A model generated the notes under the pieces. The model worked only from the letters and a program-made list of their open reading frames with translations. It ran no database searches and was not told where the DNA came from. Positions 49,501-59,519 of a DNA stretch of 64,000 nt are shown here, piece by piece. A program made the position numbers and the translations under genes. The stretch's first letter is position 1. Every line of letters starts with the position of its first letter. Source of the stretch: Maniola hyperantus (Eukaryota; Arthropoda; Insecta; Lepidoptera; Nymphalidae); NCBI RefSeq assembly GCF_902806685.2, contig NC_048537.1:8020720-8084719 (forward strand), in the 5' to 3' direction.

Positions 49501-52500
49501 ACTGCTCTTAGTCAAAATTATCTTGGTTTCATCATCATCATTGTGTTCCCGCCTGAACCGCTTCTTTTAATTTTGGGTACCTAAGCTCTGACATCCCGTT
49601 ATATCGTCCAATCAGTTGCGTTTTTACCACTATTAACGTTTTATGTATCCCTTGAGATCTCGGTCCCTTTAAACATTGAGAATTTTCGTGTCGTTCGAGC
49701 GCCTATCATGGTCCCTCTCGCAGACTCTCTTCGTGTGGTACAAAACGCTTGGAGTTTCTTACCTAAAATCTTTCCTTCTAACACAAACTAAAATTAAAGC
49801 TCTTCTTTGCAAATGACTAAAAAAAGCGAGTTTTCTCCACTTACCTAATGGTGGGCAAAGATCGCTCTTTTTATTTTACCTTTAACTACCCAACGGAAAA
49901 TTCATGGCTTCATAGATATCTTAGTTCTTAAGCCAGTTAATAGCAGTTATGGTTCATAATTATTTTATAGTTTACGATATGGTGACCGCGACTTAGTATG
50001 CGTGTACCTATTTAAGTTTTTGAAAATCCCGTGGGAACTGTTAAAAAGTAGCCAATATCCCAGTCCGGGATTACAGGCTATATATAGGCAGGCCGAGATG
50101 GCAATCGGGGTACGAGGCGGGGAGACGCACACCCGCACGTCACCGCGCTATCTCGTATTGGGTTAGCGCGAGGGCTGTGCGGTTGTGCGCGGCGTACCCA
50201 ACTACCCACCCCGATTGTCATCTCAACCTGTCGCTAACTAGGTATATCTCTGTACTAATTTTTATCAAAAACTAGATGATGCCCGCGACTTCGTCCGCGT
50301 GGATTTAGGTTTTTTAAAATCCCGTGGGGACTCTGATTTTTCGGGATACAGCTATCGCTGTACCTACCAAATTTCGTCAAAATCGGTTGAACGGATGGGC
50401 CGTGAAAGGCTAGCAGTCAGACAGACAGACAGACGGACAGACAGAAAAACAGACACACTTTCGCATTTATAATATTAGTATGGATAATACCTGTGGCCCT
50501 ACCGCGGTTGTTTGACAGCTACAATGTCACGATCGCAATCATCTCTGATTGGTTAATGCTCGCTCAGTGCTCACTATTCGCTACAATGCATTGTTGCAAC
50601 AAGAATCGCACAAATTCAGCCAATCAGAACAATTGAGATTGTAATAATGATTGATGCAGGTTTTAGACAATCGCCCTACTGTTCCGATAAAAGGACGGTA
50701 GCTTTTCACAGCCCGATATACTCGTGGGTACAATCTGAACTTACATACAGTTTTGAATTACCTATCCTATAGTACCTATGTATGAATGCAAGAGTATGCT
50801 GTATGTCTGTACTGACAGACATACTCTTGCATTTATATTATTAGTGTGGGTTGTATGGATAATAATTATCACTTACACTACAGATCCTCCACGCTACCAT
50901 TTAGCTAGTTAGAACATAGATTCCATATTTTGTTAATGTTATATCATTTATTAGCTCTTCTTATGCAATAACAAAAAGCCGCGGAAATTGGAAAACTTAC
51001 GTCTTCAGTTTCGATTTTCTCAGATGAATTCGTACGTAGATCGGATTTATATAAAAGTAAAAACCAATTTTTTTTATAATATGGTAGGCAGGTACTTACT
51101 TTACCTACTTAATGTTTTCATTTATTAAACTCAAAGAACTTAGGTAAGTAGGTACCTCTACCTAATTATATTTTAAAAATAAAATTACGTAATGAATGTA
51201 TTTCAATAATTTTTCAAGTAAATAGTCACAGCTAACCTGTTATTATAAAAAATCATATTCTATTTTGTTCACCGATACGATACGGTGCGATAAAAAATTT
51301 AGGTAAGTAAGTAGGTCTCTACTTATACTTAGGTACCTACCTAACCTACGTAGGTTAGGTATTATTAAACTCATTAAAAACATATATGTATTTAAGATGC
51401 AAATATAAAACATTAATACATATAATGTACCTATAGCCGGGTTCATTTTAATTTAAGAACCTCCCGGTTTTTGTACCCATGTATTGTTATAAAAAAAATA
51501 ACAAAGAAAAAGTCGACAATAAATTGCAATTTGGTACAGTGCTAATACCTACCTACCTACTGCGTGTCTGTGGTCATGTGGTTACAATTTCTTCCGGGTT
51601 TGTGCTGTTGAGCTCCTTGAAGTTGTGGGTTCACTTACGCTGGCCATACACGATCAAGTTTGCAGCGGATTTGGACGCGGCGTCCAGTCAACTTGTGGCG
51701 GTCGCCATAATTGCAAGCAGATGGCGCTCCTCACTCGTAGGAAGAAAATATGTAGATCCGCAATCATACATCAATTGGATACGAACCCAAGCCTTGACTA
51801 CTCACTAGATGGCAGCACGGGTAGCATCTTCGAGAGTGAAAGGAGAACACGCAAATCTGAATCGCACTACCGGAGTTTTCTGCAATCTGCACTATATATA
51901 GAAGTTTCAAGACACAATCGTCGGCCCGGCTGGCGCTACTGAGCAAAACCAACCGTTCGGTGGAGCTCTCCCTTTGGTAGGGTCGAGTCTACACACTGCT
52001 CCCGTACAAGCTCATAGCCATACACCGTCAAATTTAGTGGACGCCGCTTCAAGTCCGCTGCAAACTTGATGGTAAACTTGATCGTGTATGGCCAGCTTTA
52101 AAGTTAGGTATAGGTACATAATAACAACAAATGCTCCTGACTTCGTTCCCATAGTTTAGTTTTAGATTACGAGCCTGCATCAAGATTTTTGATTTTTACG
52201 ATCAAAAACATCCAAATTACTGAAACTAACTACGACTACGAATAATACCTATGTGATTAGATTAAACATACATATACCTACTTACCAACTTTATTTTTTA
52301 TAATTCTGACAAACTTATGTATGTACCAACTACGCTACCTACTCCATTTATGACTCAGATTTACTCAAATGAATTAAAATATGTAGGTACATACCTACCT
52401 ACTTGAAATAATGAAATGCATCGCCGATCGATCTTCAGTTTAATAAATGTAGGAAATTGATAACTAAGTACATTAGGTAGGTATATTGCAAAAAAGTAAA

Positions 52501-52980
52501 AGTAGAGTCTAAACTACTTTTGCAAAGTCTTAGTAGTCTCTTCTAGTCTAGAGTAGTAAGTAGTAAAGTAGAGTAGAGTAGAAACAAAAGTATGAGGATA
52601 AAAAATTATCCACATACTTTTTGTTATATTGTAAGTTTGGTACAATACCAACCTACTCATTTTCATAAAATAAGTATTTACTCATATTAAAAATATAGGT
52701 AGGTAGGTAGGTATCAGATACCTAACTAGAGTAAAAAATCTGTTGACTGGTGTAAATTTATAAATTCTTATCTAAGGTTCCTACGTATTTTAAAATCAAC
52801 TTACCATGAGTTTCTAAGGTCCTTGATTCCAGAAAACGTAATGCTATTCGATCTGCTCAGCTTCCGACCAATTGTCCAAAACCTGATCTTGTTGTGATTG
52901 TCCTCTTCCCGGAACGGATTCAGGTGCTCCGGGTAGTCGTGAATGGATACCGTCTTTCGAGGCCCAGCCATTGTCGTCAT
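37531..52980 (-). CDS. Unrecognised NPF-motif, proline/basic/acidic-rich protein, 5 exons, 480 aa
   Basis: Read on the minus strand the coding exons are 52980-52805, 40560-40439, 40080-39933, 38876-38714 and 38364-37531. The donors are GTAAGT, GTAAGA, GTAATT and GTTTGT. All acceptors end in CAG. The phases (2, 1, 2, 0) join perfectly into 1443 nt. An in-frame TAA lies four codons before the first ATG (52980); a second ATG three codons later is an alternative start. The product has no globular domain I recognise. It shows NPF at 21-23 and 170-172, each followed by acidic residues. It also has serine/basic patches, a RRKKKR block (184-189) followed by a proline run, a long acidic region (about 205-300), a probable coiled coil (401-428) and a PIPKPRR SH3-ligand-like motif (458-464). 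NPF tripeptides usually bind EH domains, so an endocytic, trafficking or cortical adaptor role is a reasonable guess, not a demonstration. Intron 1 is about 12.2 kb and full of repeats. Further upstream exons or isoforms may exist. Confidence 0.8.
39024..39112. repeat. Short inverted-repeat element, 89 bp
   Basis: GGTATTAAAACACTCGTGTG at the left and CTCTCGTGTTTTAATACC at the right. It lies in intron 3 of the NPF-motif gene. Confidence 0.65.
39590..39706 (-). pseudogene. LINE reverse-transcriptase fragment
   Basis: On the minus strand it reads SSKNRQTLEIQVLEWRPRTG and KRSVGRPPIQI, just upstream of the segment found at 46945 in the full-length family. It lies in intron 3 of the NPF-motif gene. 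A very short relative (GTCGCAGCGAGAAGCTGGAT) is near 3890. Confidence 0.65.
40561..42714. other. Intron 1 of the NPF-motif gene, proximal part
   Basis: No coding exon seen. Contains a short (CGA)n run near 41410; otherwise unique AT-rich DNA. Confidence 0.5.
42715..42880 (-). mobile_element. Helitron-like fragment in the NPF-gene intron 1
   Basis: CTAGCTGACGCCCGCAATG at 42718 is followed by TTTTCCGGAATAAAGG and TACTTTCGCATTATAATAGA. Shorter relatives are at 38922-39000, 40138-40260, 45840-45925, 48380-48520 and 55640-55730. Confidence 0.55.
43396..43870 (+). repeat. Diverged direct duplication of a ~190-bp block
   Basis: Blocks 43396-43595 and 43684-43870 share GATCAATACA...GTTACAAGAC, TTTCGTGCTC, GCTGAACGAAAT and AAACTTTC, in the same order. 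Both lie in intron 1 of the NPF-motif gene. Confidence 0.75.
44686..44870 (+). mobile_element. Complete short non-autonomous Helitron, 185 bp
   Basis: It begins TCTTCTATAATATAAAAATG after an A and ends in CTAG before a T, with a hairpin (GGCGGAAC/GTTCGCC) about ten bases before the end. These are the hallmarks of Helitron insertion between A and T. A truncated relative is at 8291-8437, fused to the end of another repeat. It lies in intron 1 of the NPF-motif gene. Confidence 0.8.
45095..45250. mobile_element. Palindromic GC-rich MITE, copy 3
   Basis: The terminal repeat here extends to TATAGTACGCGACAGGTCGA, matched at the right by TCGACCTGTCGCGGACTATA. It lies in intron 1 of the NPF-motif gene. 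Confidence 0.88.
46419..46615 (+). mobile_element. Helitron-like element, second subfamily
   Basis: Starts near ATATATATAAAAGGAAAAGT, includes TGACGTAGACATCCGCTAGG, and ends near GGTCGAAGTCGCGTGCATAA. It is the partner of 36285-36500 and lies in intron 1 of the NPF-motif gene. Confidence 0.65.
46945..47100 (+). pseudogene. LINE (non-LTR retrotransposon) 3' fragment
   Basis: The frame from 46955 reads RPRTMWTDDIRRVAGSRWIQ, a stop, then DRGVWKYLQETYVQLWTS, followed by TGA repeats. This is the C-terminal tail seen in lepidopteran RTE-type reverse transcriptase ORFs (family from memory). The in-frame TAA marks it as dead. It lies in intron 1 of the NPF-motif gene. Confidence 0.7.
47628..47791. 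mobile_element. MITE, same family as 17064-17222, inverted
   Basis: GGCTAATTCCGTTGTATACA at the left, and GTGTACAAGAGAATCGGCCC at the right. The interior GTCACGTCTAAATCTATTCC is shared with the other copies. It lies in intron 1 of the NPF-motif gene. Confidence 0.75.
49056..49175 (+). repeat. Interspersed repeat, relative of 33375-33490
   Basis: GCAGCCTGGCTGTCCAACGC, GGAAATGCAGCCAGTATTCT and CACCATTCCACGCGGGCATG, followed by AGTAATTAGATAA as in the other copy. Confidence 0.7.
50086..50240. mobile_element. Palindromic GC-rich MITE, copy 4
   Basis: GGCCGAGATGGCAATCGGGG at the left, with the outermost bases reduced. The right end is ATCTCAACCTGTCGCTAACTA. It lies in intron 1 of the NPF-motif gene. 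Confidence 0.8.
50272..50485 (-). mobile_element. Helitron-like (Lep1-type) copy, near full length
   Basis: CTAG at 50272 is followed by the complement of the 3' hairpin, the AAATCGGTTGAACGGATGGG block, an (AGAC)n tract and TTCGCATTTATAATATTAGT. It lies in intron 1 of the NPF-motif gene. Confidence 0.75.
51639..52096. mobile_element. Long-inverted-repeat MITE, 458 bp
   Basis: GCTGGCCATACACGATCAAG begins the left end and its complement ends the right. The arms extend about 55 bp (GCAGCGGA, GGCGTCCA); the right arm has an extra repeat of TTTACCATCAAG. No clear target duplication is visible. It is in intron 1 of the NPF-motif gene. Confidence 0.8.
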
Positions 52981-53099
52981 AATTGCACAAGTTTAGACAC
53001 TAAACGCCTTTTCGAGTTTTACATAATAGGGAGGTACACGGCAAAAACTGGCGTCGACCACTCGATTTTTATCTGTTATCACTCTCTTATCACAGGTTG

Positions 53100-53260
53100 A
53101 TAGCGCGTTGTGGCTTATCGCGGAGATAATTGCGCAGGGTTTGTTTTCGCGGCATATAAACAAGAACGCAAAGGTGCGTCGGGGCGCTCGACGTCGTGGC
53201 CGAAGGCAGACTAGTCTCTACCGACGCAGCAAACTCGCTGATGCGCCTATCACAGTTACG
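53100..53260 (-). promoter_or_regulatory. Candidate promoter/5' UTR of the NPF-motif gene
   Basis: A GC-rich patch 120-280 bp upstream of the first ATG. On the minus strand it contains TGTTTATATGCC, TATA-like. No transcript evidence is available. Confidence 0.3.
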
Positions 53261-55044
53261 TTAGAACTAAGGAATGATTCACGGTAGCGGCAACAATGAC
53301 GATCTTGATCCAATCTCTTTACGGTACCTATTATAAGATCTATAGAAGGAAGGAACTATAAGAAGGTAGTTCTATGATGATGCTTCATAATCTCTTTCGC
53401 ATAGGTGCAAGGAATCTGAAGTTCTTATACTACTATTATTAGTATAGTATTATTATACTACTGACCAATAATGATGTGAATTGAGCCTTAAACAACAAAT
53501 GCATTTGTATACTAAACTTATGTGCACAGTTAATGCACTTTGCGTGCAGTGTATTAAACGATTTTTCAAAGAATACCAAATGAAAATGCAAGACTCAAGA
53601 CCGTTGCACATCAGTCACTTTAATTACGTCTACGCTAATTAGTGATGACGAATTAAACTGCGCATAAACTTGTTCATCTTCTGTTTTGCTTCATATTATT
53701 AAGGTATGTTGATCGCTGAGAAGATACCGCTGATGACGTGATTGATGGAAATTATTTTTAAAAGAAAAAAAACTTCCGTCACCTTTTTCAAAAACGCAGC
53801 TCTACGATTCTCGTATTTTGAATACCTGACCTATTGTCCAAGATCATTGATCATCCAGGAAATTAGCTTTCAGTAGGTACCTATAAGAAGATACCTATTC
53901 GGTTTATCTGGTGGTAGTAGCTAGTTAGACGTCCCATATTTCCAGGGACATCGACAACACAGGGATCGCGCCGCGCCGGTACAGAACTAGTTCGATTACA
54001 TTAGGTATAACGAAATCCCACAACAATTATTGCAACTGCACGTCATATCGGTTATCTTTAATAGGTAGGTAGGTACTTATCTTTACTTTCAAGTTGAAAC
54101 TATATAGATATCTACGTACTGTAGATGAAGCAGTTGAAACTTTCAATTGCTTCGTTGAAAGAATTTTTTCGCAGAGTATTAAAATGGACTAATGTAAGTT
54201 TATAAGTACCTATACGCAACAAAATAATGTACCTCGGATTATATGAAAATTTAAAAAGTGAATCACTATAACTAAGTACGTTGAATTTTTTACATAATAA
54301 GAAAATATCTGGATAAAAGAATTAAATCACGTTTTCTTACCAAATCATATAGGGGTATTATTTATATATTTGTAAAATAGAAGTAATTAAACTATTAATA
54401 AAAACTTACCAAATTGAACATTTGTCCCAATGATGTTTTGAAACAATTGGTACTTACTATTACTTGTACCTATTATAGTTTCAACTTAATTACTTAGGTA
54501 GTATTAATTTCGCAACATGACGTCAAGCAAATTGTAATGTTCCTACAATCATGTTGAAGGCCAAGTAAGTAGGTAAACTTCGACAAATATTGCACTTTGG
54601 AATATTTTATTAGGAGTGTAAAATGTCAGGTATAGCTTGGTATGTATGTGCCTACACCAGACACGAATTGCGTAGGTAGGTAGTAATCACTGAATATAAA
54701 TATATTTGGAAATGTGAAAAAATCTACTATTATATATTCTGTGCTAGCGTTCGAACACTTGCATTATGTTATCGAGTACTTATAGATCTATAGGGTGTTA
54801 TCAATCTTTTCACCTAAGTATCTGCCTTTAACTAGGTACAGTAGATAGCTACTTGAAAATACTAGTAAGTATATGAAATAACCATATTTATTTCGATAAA
54901 ATCAAAGGTCGAAAAAGCCCACTCAAACAGAGGACCATAGAGATATGACTTATATTCGATCCTTCTTGTTTACCCCCGACCCACTACTCTGTCAAGGTCA
55001 TAGGGGCCTAATTATTCTAATGTGCCCAGGGCCTCCAATAGGTT
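53261..55044. other. Intergenic upstream of the NPF-motif gene
   Basis: AT-rich, no coding frame. Small ACTATTATTAGTATAGTATT-type palindromes near 53432. Confidence 0.5.
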
Positions 55045-55212
55045 AAAGATGGTGCTGTCTACCAGCTACTGTATAATCGAAAGGTCGGCGGCGGTTCAAA
55101 CCCCACCCGTTGCACTATTGTCGTTGTCTACTCCTAGCACAAGCTGTACGCTTAGTTGGAGGAGAAAGGGGAATTTGAGTCATGAATAGCATGGCTAATA
55201 TTCTTTAAATAA
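55045..55212 (+). repeat. tRNA-derived SINE
   Basis: GGCGGTTCAAACCCCACCCG (B box), then TTGCACTATTGTCGTTGTCT, CTCCTAGCACAAGCTGTACG and GGGGAATTTGAGTCATGAAT, ending near TTCTTTAAA. Confidence 0.75.
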
Positions 55213-55794
55213 TATTATTTATGTAGATCAATTATTATGTATAAGCGCTTTAAAAAGATCAGATTAAATATCGATTTAGGACTTCGGCGAGCTCAAAACA
55301 AGATATAAGTATTCGTGACTAGTTACGATTTATGAAATTGGTAGAGTACTACCACGTATTACTACTTAATACTTAATTTCTAGAAATGACCACACGCGAT
55401 TTTATTGATCCGTTCCATAATCACCAAACAAGCCTGTTACGTTTATATTTTATTTAGATGTTTTGGTGGCCTATTTAGTCGTATCTACATTCGATATTAT
55501 TTGATAAGTAAATGTTACAGCCATTAATAATTTCTACATTATCTAGATAATATTGGCATTTCACATTACCAGAAGGGATCGGAATTAGGGTAGGTAGCTT
55601 TTTTTAACTTTACCTTTAATGTTAACATTATAGGTACGAAACCGTTAAAACACCGCGAAAACCAAGAGTTACCACGGGACATTTAAAAACCTAAACCCAC
55701 GTGGATGAAGTCGAGGGCATCAGCTAGTGTTTTTAATTATTCAGATAAGTAGGTACCTACAAGTTAGCTCTTGACTGCAAACTCACATATTTTT

Positions 55795-56225
55795 AGGGTT
55801 CCGTACCTCAAAAGGAAAAACGGAACCCTTATAGGATCACTTTGTTGTCTGCCTGTCTGTCAAGAAAACGACAGGGTACTTCCCGTTGACCTAGAATCAT
55901 GAAACTTGGCAGGTAGGTAGATCTTATAGCTGACATTTGGGGAAAAATCTGAAAATCGTGAATTTAGGGTTAGATCACACAAAAAAAAATTAAATTGTGG
56001 TCATGAACTAATAATTAGTATTTTCAACTTTTGAAGTGAGCGACTATATCAAGTGGGGTATCATATGAAAGGTCTTCACCTGTACATTCTAAAACAGATT
56101 TTTATTTATGTTTATGCATCATAGTTTTTGAATTTTGAATTAACGTGCAAAATGTCGAAAAAATACGACTGTAGTGCGGAACCCTCATTGCGCGAGCCTG
56201 ACTCGCACTTGGCCGATTTTTTAAA
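55795..56225 (-). repeat. Family A copy, complete
   Basis: Starts GGGTTCCGTACCTCAAAAGG and ends GCCTGACTCGCACTTGGCCG. It closely matches 7858-8290 in the opposite orientation. Confidence 0.8.
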
Positions 56226-56544
56226 GTAAGATTTATGTGCATTGCATTTTGGTTATTAATAAACCTAACTACATGCAGCAAGTTTCTGATGTAAAAGTCA
56301 CTAACTTGGCATTCTGCCTGCAAATAAAAAAGGTGTTAGTCATCTTCTTTTGTCCGTTCAGTTTATTTACGTATAAGTAAATACGCTTTATTGTTCATAT
56401 TAATTACTCCACCTCCGATACTATTCACCAGATCTTCAGTAGAAATCGGTTCCGATTCGACGGAGTTGTAAAGTAACACCAACAAAAATTTTCATCCCTT
56501 ATCTTCGAGGAATTACTTTTCGGGATAAAAAAATAGATTAGAAC

Positions 56545-56890
56545 TCAATACCGTTCTGTAGTTTCACCATGATGCACGAACAGACATACAGACAAAAATT
56601 AAAATAATTAGGTATTGTTGGCTCTATATCAATATCAATATTAATGATGATTGCGATTGTGTGTCTGTCTGTTACATTCTGGTAAAAAAATATCCTCAAT
56701 ATTATTAACTGTAAACATGCCAAATTGAATTCAAACCCGTTCAGTAGTTTCAGCATGATGCACGAGCAGACAGACAGACAATAATTAAAATAATGCGTAC
56801 TTATTGTTGGCTTTTATCAATGGTTTTATCAATATCAATATTACCTATAATTGCGAATGTGTGTCTGTCTATCGGTTATATATTCTGGCA
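56545..56890 (+). repeat. Direct duplication of a ~190-bp block
   Basis: The blocks share CATGATGCACGA, CAGACA, AATTAAAATAAT, ATCAATATCAATATTA and TGTGTGTCTGTCT, at a spacing of about 190-200 bp. Confidence 0.75.
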
Positions 56891-57461
56891 CAGATTTTAT
56901 AATAATGCATAGGTATATGTATAAATCTTACGAGACTACCATACCTATATCTACCAATTATCTTCCTCTTATTTGTAAGATAAGCAAAATTATAATTATA
57001 GTGGGATCAATGACCCTATTATTAGTATTGACACTTGGTCAGCATCTCAACACAATAAGGCGACAATTGTAGAGAACTCTTGTATATTCCACTGGCAGGC
57101 TATTGTTAGAGAACAGGATAGGATCCATTTCGAGCCATCAATTGCGTTTCGTATCGCCAATTCATTGAGTCAGCCTGTTATTAATGGCTCGCTATCAATA
57201 TTTACCTACCTACCCACTTACTGTTCCTCATACTGAGAAATGTACAAGTTTATCTGCCTTTTCGAAATAATTTAACTTTGAATTATGTAGTAGATATTAT
57301 TAAATTAAGCAGCTGGCAAACAAAACAGTTTTTGGCCCTCTGAATCTAAACTCATTTGCTTGCAAAAAGGTCAACTGCACTGAAATTGAGTCAAAAGTTC
57401 ATGATTTCAATCAAAACGGCAAAATTGGGTATTTGACTCCAATTTTTTTTTTACTTTATTA

Positions 57462-57757
57462 TAAACTAGGATAAAAATAATGACGTAAACTGAAAGAATC
57501 TAATTAAATCGATCTAATAACAAAAAAATTATAAGCATTTTAATATTTCTGATTATACAGAGATAGCGATATAGAATTTAGACGTCACACCCTACTAATG
57601 CCATAGTAGCTTCGTGCGGTTTCATACAAATTTTCGTTTTGCGAGAAAAGGATAGAAGATCCTCCCATTCCAAAATTAAAATGCCTGTAACTTTGTAAAT
57701 CTTTGTTGGATTTTAATATTTTTTTCAGCGTACGTCATTATTTTTATCCTAGTTTAT
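57462..57757. mobile_element. MITE with 24-bp terminal repeats, 296 bp
   Basis: ATAAACTAGGATAAAAATAA at the left is matched by its exact complement at the right; the match continues through TGACGTA. It ends about 140 bp before the SAM-carrying element. Confidence 0.85.
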
Positions 57758-58595
57758 CAAAAAGTAATAATAATTATCAAATTCAAAAGTAGGAAAATAT
57801 CCAATTACAGTAAAGTTCCAACAGCTTTCATTCAGTTTTTTGCTCCTCCTGTAAAAAAATATTTCATGCATTTATACCTACGTACACCAATTACACTGAA
57901 AAAAAGAATCAACCAAACTAGTTTTGTTGCTTAAATTTTAAACTAACTTTAGTCGTTAATAAATAAACTTTGACTATTTATTACATAACTAGTTTAGTGT
58001 GTGTTCTCAAAGGCAGTTGGGTTAATGTAGTAGGTTAATAAGTTACAAAACGTTTGGTTACTAGTAACTGAAACAACGTAAACCAATTAGTTTTTCTATA
58101 GCAACAAAACCGATGTCTAATACATAACATAACTATTTGCTTATTATTTATTTAATATTTGATCATATTTTACAAAACGTGTACATTTAGTGAATTACCA
58201 AACTTTTGTAGACATTAAAAAGCTTAATAAATTTGATAATAACATGTTACTTTATTTATTATCTACAAAGGTTTTACAGGTGATACCCTATTTATTTTAC
58301 TGATAACAACCGTACTAAATGCTGTATTAATATAGTCAAACTTTAATTACAAATAATCTAACAATTTCAAAAATAACAAGCAAACTTTCTTTGATATTTT
58401 AGCCTGTACGTTGTCCTGTTTCAATTTTATTCAGTGATCAGTGAGTGTGTTTATTTGGAGTCAGCAAAAGGAGTGCCTCGTAATTAGTGTTTACACTATT
58501 GTTTCTACGGTGCGGTACCGTTTCTACAACAGGTGCCTAATGGTTTTCGTAAAAAAGTTGTACCGTACAGCGCCTGGCCGAATATTTAAGAACAT

Positions 58596-59519
58596 GAGCG
58601 ACTTCGCGGAGGCGGCAGTGTCTGACGAAGGCACAAAGCTGGCTGAGCCTGACAATATCAATCTTCTATGATATTATCATAGAAGATTATTTAAAGTCGT
58701 GGGGCCTCGAGATGTACATTCCGAAATTTAAAGGTATGTACGCTGGTAGTAAGTATATTCAAAGTAGGTAATAGGTAGTAGTATGGTGGTTGCATCATGC
58801 TTTTTTCTGCCCATACAAAAATTTTACTTAAAATAGTCCCGTCGTCGTGGGCTGCCCCTTTATCGACACCCTGATCCTGATTGTTGGAATATCTAAATCT
58901 AGACCTTCAAAGTAGGTGCATAAATCATAGTAGGGTATAATAAAGGACGGTTTATAAACTGTCTGTGTGCCAAATTTCATCGAAATTTTAGTGTACCTAG
59001 GCGTGATAGTGGAATGTGGAACTAACAAATATCCATACTTTCGCATTTTTAATACAAGTGATATTATATTTGTCCCGCCCGTTTTAAATGGTTTGATATT
59101 ATGTACAGTGTTGCGTGTTTTTTTTGTATCTACTTAGTGTGTATCAGCATTTAATCATTATTTCTGAATTATGTTTACAATTATATTCTAGAACATGGCA
59201 TTGACTTTGAAACATTGTTAATGTTGGCCGAGGACAACAAAGGAACTGGCACCTATGATTGGACACAGCGAAACTGATAAAACAACTATCCACAGTTAAA
59301 AATATTATGCTAACAGATGCTTTTCCGTCAGACCAGCAAAGTGATGTAAGTACAATCTTCTTAGCATGTGCGAGTGTAGATTTAGCTCTCTGGTGTAGTC
59401 GTCCTTCTCTAAATAAATTAATTCTTTGTTTAATTTTTTCAGTGTCCTGTCCTGTGGATGAAAATATAGAAAAAGCAACTACAATAAAACCATACTTCAG
59501 ATGATTTGGAGCTCCAGAA
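58596..59519 (+). pseudogene. Broken SAM-domain gene inside the 57894-61020 element
   Basis: Exon 1 (58596-58733) starts MSDFAEAAVSDEG and runs into the beginning of a SAM domain (EDYLKSWGLEMYIPKFK), ending at a GTATGT donor. Exon 2 (59192-59345) joins in phase after TTCTAG and continues EHGIDFETLLMLAEDNK, then ends at GTAAGT. A possible exon 3 starts at 59443. The frame is broken three times. A 19-nt insertion near 58661 creates TGA and a perfect hairpin. An extra base lies near 59241. Roughly two bases are missing near 59270, after which the frame reads KLIKQLSTVKNIMLTDAF. SAM domains mediate protein-protein or RNA contacts, but the role of this protein is unknown to me. The upstream TCAGT near 58434 resembles an insect initiator. 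Confidence 0.6.
58658..58686. repeat. Perfect 14-bp-arm palindrome
   Basis: AATCTTCTATGATA, one T, then its exact reverse complement. It lies within the SAM-domain gene and coincides with the first frame break. Confidence 0.95.

Noticed and set aside
51479..51942. Overlapping frames of 105-109 codons
   Set aside because: They lie largely within a long-inverted-repeat MITE and share no protein features.
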